NCBI GenBank assembly: GCA_045605025.1
Contig: JAZUPE010000041.1
Coordinates: 1-12,148, forward strand
Length of the DNA: 12,148 nucleotides
Origin: SIG598 sp045605025
GTDB lineage: Bacteria > Bacillota > Clostridia > Oscillospirales > Acutalibacteraceae
Direction of reading: 5' to 3'
Part shown: positions 7,109-12,148 of the stretch, piece by piece
Layout of the letters: each line of letters opens with the position of its first letter
How positions within the stretch are numbered: the first letter of the stretch is position 1
The notes under the pieces: model-generated
Seen by the model: the letters and a program-made list of their open reading frames with translations, nothing else
What the model was told of the DNA's origin: nothing
The model's database searches: none
Position numbers and translations under genes: made by a program

Positions 7109-7137
7109 ATTATATCATATGTATTCCCGACCGCCAA
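7109..7137 (-). promoter_or_regulatory. Sigma-A promoter with extended -10 for the ATP-grasp/ecf/truA operon
   Basis: On the minus strand -35 TTGGCG (7137-7132), a 17-nt spacer and a perfect -10 TATAAT (7114-7109), preceded by TGA, which gives an extended -10 (TGn). The start of transcription is expected near 7102, leaving a leader of about 73 nt before the ATG at 7029. No other clear promoter was seen before the operon's later genes. Confidence 0.85.
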
Positions 7138-7208
7138 CTGTTTTTGCGCACAAATCTGCCTGTTTTGTGGAGAGGTTGTGATTTTTTGCGGATTCACTGT
7201 TTTTTCTC

Positions 7209-7226
7209 CGAACAGATTTCTGTTCG
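7209..7226. promoter_or_regulatory. 18-bp palindrome, candidate operator
   Basis: CGAACAGATTTCTGTTCG is an inverted repeat with perfect 8-bp arms (CGAACAGA / TCTGTTCG) around a TT centre. It ends 9 bp before the -35 of the PH-domain gene promoter, centred about 53 bp upstream of the expected transcription start, and lies about 70 bp upstream of the divergent operon's -35. This is a typical position for an activator or repressor dimer. It has CGAAC...GTTCG ends like a Gram-positive LexA box but with 8 instead of 4 central bases, so it is probably not LexA. Confidence 0.6.
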
Positions 7227-7235
7227 CATCCGGTG

Positions 7236-7264
7236 TTGCCATGCGGCGGAAATTATGGTATATT
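7236..7264 (+). promoter_or_regulatory. Sigma-A promoter with extended -10 for the PH-domain gene
   Basis: -35 TTGCCA (7236-7241), a 17-nt spacer and -10 TATATT (7259-7264), preceded by TGG (extended -10). The expected transcription start near 7271 gives a leader of about 32 nt to the ATG at 7303. Confidence 0.8.
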
Positions 7265-7302
7265 TAGGAAAAGATTTTAGATTATCAGCGGGAGGGCATC
7301 TG

Positions 7303-7671
7303 ATGATATGCTTTGAAAATAACCACGAATACGTGCTGCGTCCCGCCGATTACGCTCATTTTGAAGCTTCTGTCCTGCCTCTGCTTGAGGAGGAGGAGCT
7401 GGTTCTGCTGGTCTGTCAGTCGGCCGGCAACGGCATGATCTTTACCAACCGGCGCGTGATTGCCGTGGACGTGCAAGGCATGCTGGGCACCTGTTCCGAT
7501 GTGTGCTCCCTCCATTACCGCAGTGTGCAGACCTTTGCCTGCGACCGCGAGGAGAACTCCAGCACCATTGAGCTGTTTCTCTCCGGACACAAGATGGTGC
7601 GCTTCCGTCTGGATTATCCCGATGCCGATCTGACACCGGTAACTACAGCAGTGGCCCGGTTTACGGTGTAA
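7303..7671 (+). CDS. Small bacterial PH-domain protein
   Basis: A 122-residue protein without signal peptide or membrane helix. The sequence LLEEEELVLLVCQSAGNGMIFTNRRVIAVDVQGMLGTCSDVCSLHYRSVQTFACDREENSSTIELFLSG follows the bacterial pleckstrin-homology (bPH) pattern. Its marks are 'FTNRRVIAVDVQG' (47-59), the conserved turn in which relatives read FTNKRLILVDKQG, and 'LHYRSVQTFACD' (70-81). Such domains are small beta-barrels of mostly unknown cellular role, often soluble or membrane-associated. The frame remains open upstream to 6859, but that part is antisense to the ATP-grasp gene. The ATG at 7303 has GGAGG 7 nt upstream and its own promoter. It is transcribed divergently from the ecf/truA operon. 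No clear terminator follows; the next promoter starts 68 bp later. Confidence 0.87.
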   Translation: MICFENNHEYVLRPADYAHFEASVLPLLEEEELVLLVCQSAGNGMIFTNRRVIAVDVQGMLGTCSDVCSLHYRSVQTFACDREENSSTIELFLSGHKMVRFRLDYPDADLTPVTTAVARFTV

Positions 7672-7739
7672 ATAACGTATTATACGCACGGTATATTGCG
7701 AATAGTATTTTGCTCTCTGCCCCGCCGGCCAAAAACCAG

Positions 7740-7768
7740 TTGCAATGGCTGGTGAATTGTGGGATAAT
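7740..7768 (+). promoter_or_regulatory. Sigma-A promoter for the lipoprotein gene
   Basis: -35 TTGCAA (7740-7745), a 17-nt spacer and -10 GATAAT (7763-7768). Transcription is expected near 7775, about 35 nt before the ATG at 7810. The -35 lies between the short inverted arms ACCAG and CTGGT, which could be a small operator, but the match is only 5 bp. Confidence 0.7.
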
Positions 7769-7778
7769 AATTTATTAT

Positions 7779-7793
7779 CAGCCTTACAGGCTG
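7779..7793 (+). other. Short leader hairpin before the lipoprotein gene
   Basis: CAGCC-TTACA-GGCTG forms a perfect 5-bp stem with a 5-nt loop in the leader, ending 4 nt before the GGAGG site. It could modulate ribosome access or mRNA stability, but it is small and may have no role. Confidence 0.3.
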
Positions 7794-7809
7794 TTCCGGA
7801 GGAATATCA

Positions 7810-8181
7810 ATGAAGAAAATTATGCTTGCTGCCGCTGTTCTGACAGCCGCTATTTCACTGTTTGCCGGCTGCGGCGATAAATCCGGCACTCCCGCCACCA
7901 TTGACGGCTCATGGATGTCCGAGGACGGCTCTGTGCTGACCATCGAGGACGGCACGCTCTCCCTCAGGGACGGCATGGGCAGGAACATTCTGGCACAGGA
8001 GACCCTCCCCTGCGAACATCGCGGCGATTTTCTCTATCTGAGCTTTGACAGCGTCGAGGCAAAGGTCTTTGAGGTTTCTCTGGAAGACGACAGTCTTACT
8101 CTGAAATATACCGTCGAGGTGCAGGCGGATATGCGGCGCACCTATGACCAGCCCATCGTTCTGACCCGCTCGGAGGGCTGA
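7810..8181 (+). CDS. Small putative lipoprotein
   Basis: A 123-residue secreted lipoprotein of unknown function. The N-terminus MKKIMLAAAVLTAAISLFAGC is a type II signal peptide with lipobox LFAGC; Cys21 should be lipidated and anchor the protein to the outer face of the membrane. The mature part of about 100 residues is rich in short beta-type segments (GSWMSEDGSVLTIEDGTLSLRDG, DFLYLSFDSVEAKVFEVSLEDDSLTLKY), resembling small lipocalin-like barrels seen in many clostridial lipoproteins. This is a resemblance in pattern, not a family assignment. The ATG has GGAGG 7 nt upstream and a promoter at 7740-7768. It is followed after 56 nt by a membrane protein on the same strand and may be co-transcribed with it. 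Confidence 0.85.
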   Translation: MKKIMLAAAVLTAAISLFAGCGDKSGTPATIDGSWMSEDGSVLTIEDGTLSLRDGMGRNILAQETLPCEHRGDFLYLSFDSVEAKVFEVSLEDDSLTLKYTVEVQADMRRTYDQPIVLTRSEG

Positions 8182-8237
8182 ACCGGCTGGCAACTCGTGG
8201 AAAGGGACAGGGCTTTACGCCCGCAGGTGAATTATCA

Positions 8238-9341
8238 ATGAATAACAACGACAAATTCAAGAACAGCAATTATGATGTCAGCTCCATGGCTCCCCTTGAC
8301 GGAGACGACGAGCGCAAGTCCGGCGCCGAGCGTGAGGACGCTTCCGGCTGGGACCGGCTTTCCGACGGTCAGCGCAAACTGATTGCTGTCGGTGTGCTGA
8401 TCGGCATCGTGGTGTTCCTTGTGCTGATGCTGGCCGTTGGCAGCTCCTGCGGAGCCTGCGCCGACTGCGCCGCCAGAAACAGGGTGTCTGCCTCTGACGC
8501 GGAGAGCGGCGAACGTCTGCCGGAGATCATCGTGGAAGATCCTGTATCCTCCACCGACCTGCCCGGCAGCGGCGAAGAAGTCACAGAGCCCGTCGTCAGC
8601 GACGGAGATGTTTCCTCTGCCGACGTTATCGAGGACAACACCGAATATGTGGAAGTAGTCCGTCCGGGCGGACTGAGCGCCTGTTCCCATCAGGCTGACA
8701 ACGAAGCCGGCGGCGGAAGCAGCGGTGAAAACGGAGGTTTTCTCGGATTCCTGTTCGGCTGCTCCGGCTGCGCTGAGGGCTGCAGCATTGATGTAAACAG
8801 CAGTCTGACCGACCGCGAAGACAGCGACGACCCCACCCGTCAGGACGGCATGATTCTTTCCGGCAGCGATGCCCCGGGACACCTCTGGGAGGCTCAGCCT
8901 GACGACGAGGCATATATCGAGCTGCTGCGCGTACAGCTGGCCTCTGTCTCCGAGCAGTTCGCTTCGCTGAACGCTCTTGACACGGCACTGGCCCCCTACA
9001 CCGATCCGCAGCGTGTGCGTGATAACGACCGTTTCCGCAAGCTGACCGAAGAGATGCTGCAGTGGTGTGACGCCGCGGAAGGCTACGATGCCTCTCTGCT
9101 GACCGGCGACAACGCTCATGCGTGCAATATGCTCAGCGTTCGTCTGGCAGGCGATCTGCGCCGGTATATTGACGAATATCCCCTGCTGATCACCGGTGCC
9201 ATCTCCGGCGCGGATGTGCTGGAAAAGAGCGACCACCTCAACGCCATCATGGGCGACATCGTGGAGCTGTACGCGGCACTCAATCCATCTCCCGTCACTG
9301 TTGTGCCGGAGGTGACAGCGGACGCCGCTGACGCAGAATAA
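8238..9341 (+). CDS. Unknown single-pass membrane protein with two cysteine clusters
   Basis: A 367-residue protein I do not recognise. Residues 1-48 are hydrophilic and end in RLSDGQRK. A single transmembrane helix follows at about 49-68. By the positive-inside rule the C-terminal ~300 residues are outside. Directly after the helix is SSCGACADC (Cys71, 74, 77). A long Asp/Glu/Ser-rich disordered-looking stretch follows to ~215. It contains Cys149 and a Gly-rich hydrophobic patch ending in a second cluster, GCSGCAEGC (Cys175, 178, 182). Residues ~222-350 look helical (YIELLRVQLASVSEQFASLNALDTAL, LTEEMLQWCDAAEGY). The clusters could bind metal or form disulfides. The ATG has AGGTGA 7 nt upstream. 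A strong terminator follows 19 nt after the stop. It is probably transcribed with the upstream lipoprotein gene. Confidence 0.85.
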   Translation: MNNNDKFKNSNYDVSSMAPLDGDDERKSGAEREDASGWDRLSDGQRKLIAVGVLIGIVVFLVLMLAVGSSCGACADCAARNRVSASDAESGERLPEIIVEDPVSSTDLPGSGEEVTEPVVSDGDVSSADVIEDNTEYVEVVRPGGLSACSHQADNEAGGGSSGENGGFLGFLFGCSGCAEGCSIDVNSSLTDREDSDDPTRQDGMILSGSDAPGHLWEAQPDDEAYIELLRVQLASVSEQFASLNALDTALAPYTDPQRVRDNDRFRKLTEEMLQWCDAAEGYDASLLTGDNAHACNMLSVRLAGDLRRYIDEYPLLITGAISGADVLEKSDHLNAIMGDIVELYAALNPSPVTVVPEVTADAADAE

Positions 9342-9360
9342 ATCATTTCGCAGTTATTCA

Positions 9361-9403
9361 CCCGACCGCTGACGGACGCACGCCGCGGTCGGGCGTTTTG
9401 CTT
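9361..9403 (+). terminator. Intrinsic terminator after the cysteine-cluster membrane protein
   Basis: A perfect 9-bp GC-rich stem, CCCGACCGC (9361-9369) with GCGGTCGGG (9385-9393), a 15-nt loop, then CGTTTTGCTTT. It lies 19 nt downstream of the stop codon at 9341 and separates this transcription unit from the sigma factor genes. Confidence 0.88.
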
Positions 9404-9427
9404 TCTCTGTAATTTTTTCATGATTTC

Positions 9428-9456
9428 TGTAACGAACCGGCTTTCCGGCAGTCTAA
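9428..9456 (+). promoter_or_regulatory. Possible ECF-type promoter for the sigma/anti-sigma pair
   Basis: TGTAAC (9428-9433) resembles the AAC-containing -35 of many ECF sigma promoters. It is followed after 17 nt by GTCTAA (9451-9456). The spacer holds the inverted repeat CCGG-CTTT-CCGG. ECF sigma factors commonly transcribe their own gene, which fits this position about 60 bp before the start. The match is weak, and no good sigma-A promoter was found in this 176-bp gap either. Confidence 0.3.
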
Positions 9457-9517
9457 CGTGTGACGGAACAAAAAGTCGACTGATTGACCGGACAAAAAAC
9501 GAAAGGCAGGTGATTGT

Positions 9518-10024
9518 GTGCGTGAAGTTTTTTCCGACGAGGTACTGTGCGCCGAATACAAGGCAGTGTATCGATATGCGCTTACCCTGTGCCGCAGCGA
9601 AAGTGACGCAGAGGATATCACTCAGGAAACCTTCCTGCGGGCGATGAATGCCCGTGAGCGCTTTGAGGGCAGCAGCAGTCTTTACACATGGCTGTGCGCC
9701 ATCGCAAAGAACCTGTGGCTCACCCGATGCCGGAAACATAACCGCGAACAGCTCTCCGGAGAGCCCGACGAAAGCGTCCGCAGCGAAGATACTCCGCTGG
9801 AGCAGCGCATGGACGACCGGGACGACGCCATGCACATACACCGCATTCTGCACACCCTCAGCGAGCCGTACAAGGAGGTATTCTCCCTGAGAGTATTCGG
9901 CCAGCTTTCCTTTGCGGACATCGCAAGTCTTTTCGGCAAGACCGAAAGCTGGGCGCGGGTGACCTGCCATCGGGCACGCAGAATGATCGGTGACACCATG
10001 AGAAAGGAAAATAACGATGAATAA
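9518..10024 (+). CDS. ECF-family RNA polymerase sigma factor
   Basis: A 168-residue alternative sigma factor directing RNA polymerase to a stress or envelope regulon. Region 2 is visible at ~10-75: YKAVYRYALTLCRSESDAEDITQETFLRAM and SSLYTWLCAIAKNLWLTRCRK, with the hallmark DAEDITQETF. An acidic linker (~80-104) leads to region 4 at ~107-160: ILHTLSEPYKEVFSLRVFGQLSFADIASLFGKTESWARVTCHRARR, the helix-turn-helix that reads the -35 element. There is no region 1 or 3, as expected for ECF factors. Translation seems to start at GTG 9518, with AGGTGA 4 nt and AAAGG about 11 nt upstream. It overlaps the next gene, a transmembrane anti-sigma factor, by 8 nt, so it is probably held inactive at the membrane until a signal arrives. 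Confidence 0.95.
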   Translation: MREVFSDEVLCAEYKAVYRYALTLCRSESDAEDITQETFLRAMNARERFEGSSSLYTWLCAIAKNLWLTRCRKHNREQLSGEPDESVRSEDTPLEQRMDDRDDAMHIHRILHTLSEPYKEVFSLRVFGQLSFADIASLFGKTESWARVTCHRARRMIGDTMRKENNDE

Positions 10025-10844
10025 CCGCGAAAACAACACTCTTGACTGCGCCATTGTGGGTGATCTGCTGTCGCTCTATCACGACGAGGTGGTCAGCGAC
10101 ACCACAAAAGCCGCAGTGGAAAGCCATCTTGACAGCTGTGAAAGCTGCAGGAAAGAATACGATGTCCTGTGCGCGGAACTGCCTGTCGAAGGAGAACAAC
10201 GCTCCACCGGCAGCCGTTTCGCCTCGATGATGAAGCGGCAGAAGATAAAGAAGATCCTGAGCATCGTGCTGCCTATACTGCTGGCTGTTGCCATACTGGT
10301 GACCGGTTACTTCGTGCAGCTCAACAATCCCATTGTGAGCATGGACGAGCAGGTATCAACTCCGCTGGTTTACCGCTATGAAACCGAGGAGGGAATAAAA
10401 TTCTTCATCCTCTTTGTGCGCCCGATGTACGACGGTGCTCTGTCCGGCGAGGCTCACACGGAATACACCGAAAACGGTGCCGCGCTGTTCATTGAATTTG
10501 ACCGTCCGCTGCTGGTCACAACTCTCGGTGACGAACAGGCACTCGATATCTTCGTTTATGAATTCGACGGTCTGCCCGGCGCGGCTCCTTCCTGCGCAGA
10601 GATCACCGAGATACTGCTTGGCGACCAGGTCATATGGAGCGAGGCGGAAAACGGCGGCGATGCCGTGCCTGACTATGTCTACGAGTACGACCGCTTCGAC
10701 GGCTGGTACATCGAGACGTGGGATGTGGACTACGACGAGAATGATCCCTCAAAGTGTACCATGACCGCTGAGTATAACGACGGCCGCACCGTGATATGGG
10801 ATTTCGATGGCAACATAATCTCCGTAATCCCCGCCGGAATCTGA
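10017..10844 (+). CDS. Zinc-finger transmembrane anti-sigma factor
   Basis: A 275-residue partner of the ECF sigma factor just upstream. The cytoplasmic N-terminus carries an anti-sigma zinc finger (zf-HC2/ZAS type): Cys11, then HLDSCESC with His37, Cys41 and Cys44. Residues ~72-79 are basic (MKRQKIKK) and precede one transmembrane helix at ~80-100. The outer domain (~101-275) is acidic and aromatic-rich, for example YVYEYDRFDGWYIETWDVDYDENDP and TVIWDFDGNIISV. It belongs to no sensor family I recognise. In this class the finger domain binds and blocks the sigma factor, and release follows an external signal or proteolysis. The ATG overlaps the sigma gene end by 8 nt with AAAGGA 8 nt upstream, which supports equal-level coupled synthesis. 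A strong terminator follows. Confidence 0.93.
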   Translation: MNNRENNTLDCAIVGDLLSLYHDEVVSDTTKAAVESHLDSCESCRKEYDVLCAELPVEGEQRSTGSRFASMMKRQKIKKILSIVLPILLAVAILVTGYFVQLNNPIVSMDEQVSTPLVYRYETEEGIKFFILFVRPMYDGALSGEAHTEYTENGAALFIEFDRPLLVTTLGDEQALDIFVYEFDGLPGAAPSCAEITEILLGDQVIWSEAENGGDAVPDYVYEYDRFDGWYIETWDVDYDENDPSKCTMTAEYNDGRTVIWDFDGNIISVIPAGI

Positions 10845-10877
10845 TACAAACCGTAATATCGTCCGTAAATATAACAT

Positions 10878-10916
10878 AACCGCCGTGAAATCTACCCTCC
10901 ACGGCGGTTTATATAT
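10878..10916. terminator. Terminator between convergent anti-sigma and comF genes
   Basis: A perfect 10-bp stem, AACCGCCGTG (10878-10887) with CACGGCGGTT (10900-10909), a 12-nt loop, followed on the plus strand by TTTATATATATT. It lies 33 nt after the anti-sigma stop and 15 nt after the comF stop on the other strand. It probably ends both transcripts; the T-run is better on the plus strand. Confidence 0.85.
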
Positions 10917-10924
10917 ATTCTGTT

Positions 10925-11668
10925 TCAGTTGACGTACACTCGCTTGATGTTCTGCTCTGCTGAACCTACGACCGCGGCCGCCGCCACACACAGCACCTTT
11001 TCCGCGCCGGCAAGCTTGAGCACGGAAGCACATTCGTTCAGGGTACTGCCGGTGGTGATGATATCGTCACACAGCAGAACGGTTCTGCCGCGCAGACCGC
11101 GATAGTTTTCCGACAGTTCAAAAACGCCGCTGACGTTCTTCTGGCGCTCCTGACGGGTAAGGGAATGCTGCACGCTGTTGCGGGTGGTCTTAACCAGCAG
11201 CTTGCTGCTGACGGGAAGTTCCAGCAAAGCAGCGGTCTTGCGGGCAAGAAGCTGTGCCTGATTATAGCCACGCTGGCGCTGGTCGGCGGGGTGCATCGGC
11301 ACGCAGGTCACCACGTCGATAAACTCGCTGGCATACTCACGGCGCACCACTGCAGCCATATATTTTGCGTAGAAATCGGCGACGGTGGGGGCGTTCTGGA
11401 ACTTGAAGCGATGCATGCCCCGGCGTACAGACTTGGTGTACACAAAGGGCGAAACACAGCGGTCAAAGACAAAAGGCTGCTCTCCGCAGGCGCAGTCAAA
11501 CAGCGGTCGTCCGCAATGCAGGCAGATCGGCGGCTTGATGTATTCAAGGGTGTCGGAACATTCGCCGCAGATGCGTTCGTTGGGCATCAGCGGTGTGCCG
11601 CACAGCGGGCATCTGCGCGGAAAGATCCGGTCGAGAGCGGCATCCTTTATGTTGGTGAAAAATCCCAT
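10925..11668 (-). CDS. comF: ComF family phosphoribosyltransferase-like protein
   Basis: A 247-residue ComF-family protein. The N-terminal part has eight cysteines in zinc-binding pairs: CPLC (20, 23), CGEC (34, 37), CLHC (49, 52) and CAC (59, 61). The C-terminal phosphoribosyltransferase-type domain carries the PRPP-loop signature LLCDDIITTGSTL (198-210) and the family stretch PADQRQRGYNQAQLLA (127-142). In competent bacteria ComF helps DNA uptake and processing of internalised single strands; in many clostridia its role is untested. The ATG at 11668 has GGAGG 9 nt upstream. It lies 47 nt downstream of recD2 on the same strand, a pairing that fits a DNA-processing unit. Length and motifs look complete. 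Confidence 0.95.
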   Translation of the reverse strand: MGFFTNIKDAALDRIFPRRCPLCGTPLMPNERICGECSDTLEYIKPPICLHCGRPLFDCACGEQPFVFDRCVSPFVYTKSVRRGMHRFKFQNAPTVADFYAKYMAAVVRREYASEFIDVVTCVPMHPADQRQRGYNQAQLLARKTAALLELPVSSKLLVKTTRNSVQHSLTRQERQKNVSGVFELSENYRGLRGRTVLLCDDIITTGSTLNECASVLKLAGAEKVLCVAAAAVVGSAEQNIKRVYVN

Positions 11669-11715
11669 AGATTGTAGCCTCCGTTGTCAGGACGGGCAGT
11701 GTCTGCACCGTCGGG

Positions 11716-12148
11716 TCAGCTTTCGGTCAGGAAATAGGAAAGTGCTGAGTAGCGTTTGGTTTTGGATCGTCCGGCTATCATCTCGGCAACGATATCCCGC
11801 TGCCCAACCAGCACCAGCAGGGTGCGGGCACGGGTCACGGCGGTGTACAGCAGACTGCGGTAGAGCAGCTGGGGCGCGCAGGGGCACATTGGCATTATTA
11901 CCGCAGTGAACTCGCTGCCCTGGCTCTTGTGGACGGTGACGGCGTAGGCGTGCTCAAGCTGTCCTGCGTCGTCCAGCTCGTAGGTGGCCACGCGGTCGTC
12001 AAACTGCACCTCCAGCTGTCCGCTCAGGTGATCGATGCGACGTATCATGCCGATGTCGCCGTTGAAGATGCCGGTGCCCTCCTCGCCGCTCAAGTGGTTT
12101 TTCCATGGCACATCGTAGTTGTTGCGGGTCTGCATGACCTTGTCACCC
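11716..12148 (-). CDS. recD2: RecD2-like ATP-dependent DNA helicase, C-terminal part
   Basis: The frame enters from the right window edge and ends at TGA 11716-11718, leaving the last 143 residues. The first visible residues, GDKVMQTRNNYD, are the standard RecD2 segment before the SH3-like insertion (FNGDIGMIRRID...VQFDD). Next come helicase motifs V and VI: HAYAVTVHKSQGSEF (66-80) and LLYTAVTRAR (99-108). The latter two are typical of SF1B 5'-3' helicases. RecD2 acts in DNA repair and recombination without RecBC. An ATG at 12135 lies in frame, but it is an internal methionine of this segment, not the start. comF follows 47 nt downstream. Confidence 0.93.
   Translation of the reverse strand, partial: GDKVMQTRNNYDVPWKNHLSGEEGTGIFNGDIGMIRRIDHLSGQLEVQFDDRVATYELDDAGQLEHAYAVTVHKSQGSEFTAVIMPMCPCAPQLLYRSLLYTAVTRARTLLVLVGQRDIVAEMIAGRSKTKRYSALSYFLTES

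Noticed and set aside
7209..7226. LexA box
   Set aside because: The ends match CGAAC/GTTCG, but the spacing is 8 rather than the 4 bases of the Gram-positive LexA site, and no SOS gene is adjacent.
6859..7302. Longer N-terminus for the PH-domain protein
   Set aside because: The extension is antisense to the ATP-grasp gene and crosses both promoters. The ATG at 7303 has GGAGG at ideal spacing.
8210..8222. Terminator between the lipoprotein and the membrane protein
   Set aside because: GGGC-TTTAC-GCCC has only 4 bp and no following T-run, so read-through is expected.
8238..8470. Lipoprotein signal at Cys71 of the membrane protein
   Set aside because: The residues before Cys71 (VGSS) do not form a proper lipobox, and the hydrophobic stretch starts about 49 residues in, unlike a signal peptide.
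8235..9236. Minus-strand open frame of 333 codons
   Set aside because: Antisense to the membrane protein at 8238-9341, which has a ribosome binding site and a terminator. The minus frame shows no domain and no start signal.
9116..10054. Minus-strand open frame of 312 codons
   Set aside because: It covers a terminator, an intergenic region and the sigma factor gene in antisense. The sigma factor on the plus strand is unmistakable.

Overview
The window looks like a chromosomal segment of a GC-rich Firmicute of the class Clostridia, probably a gut Oscillospirales/Ruminococcaceae-type organism. This is an inference from strong GGAGG-type ribosome binding sites, sigma-A promoters, an EcfA2-EcfT energy-coupling pair next to truA, an LCP-like protein, a RecD2-ComF pair and a zinc-finger anti-sigma system. 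No rRNA, tRNA, CRISPR array, insertion sequence or phage gene was seen.

Left part (1-7137, minus strand). A clear extended -10 promoter (-35 at 7132-7137, -10 at 7109-7114) drives a tightly packed cluster. In transcription order it contains a degenerate ATP-grasp protein, the ATPase EcfA2, the transmembrane protein EcfT, the tRNA pseudouridine synthase TruA, an LCP-like membrane protein and a zinc-ribbon/membrane/beta-propeller protein. The last five are joined by overlaps of 8, 4 and 4 nt and a 4-nt gap, so they are almost certainly co-transcribed and translationally coupled. After a 59-nt AT-rich gap come folE (GTP cyclohydrolase I) and the start of a very acidic unknown protein that runs off the window. 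The usual Firmicute block (rplQ-ecfA1-ecfA2-ecfT-truA-rplM-rpsI) is broken here: no ecfA1 and no ribosomal protein genes are present.

Middle part (7138-9404, plus strand). A 273-bp divergent intergenic region carries an 18-bp palindrome and a second extended -10 promoter. It precedes a small bacterial PH-domain protein. A third promoter (7740-7768) precedes a small lipoprotein and a single-pass, acidic, cysteine-cluster membrane protein. This group ends at a strong intrinsic terminator (9361-9403).

Right part (9405-12148). An ECF sigma factor and its zinc-finger transmembrane anti-sigma factor form an overlapping pair on the plus strand. A terminator that could work in both directions separates them from a convergent minus-strand pair: comF and the 3' end of recD2.

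Most genes are housekeeping or recognisable families. The parts that stand out are the ATP-grasp and LCP homologues that appear to have lost key residues, sitting in one operon with a lone EcfA2/EcfT pair, and the CxxCxxC membrane protein. I found no evidence for a complete new defence or mobile system.
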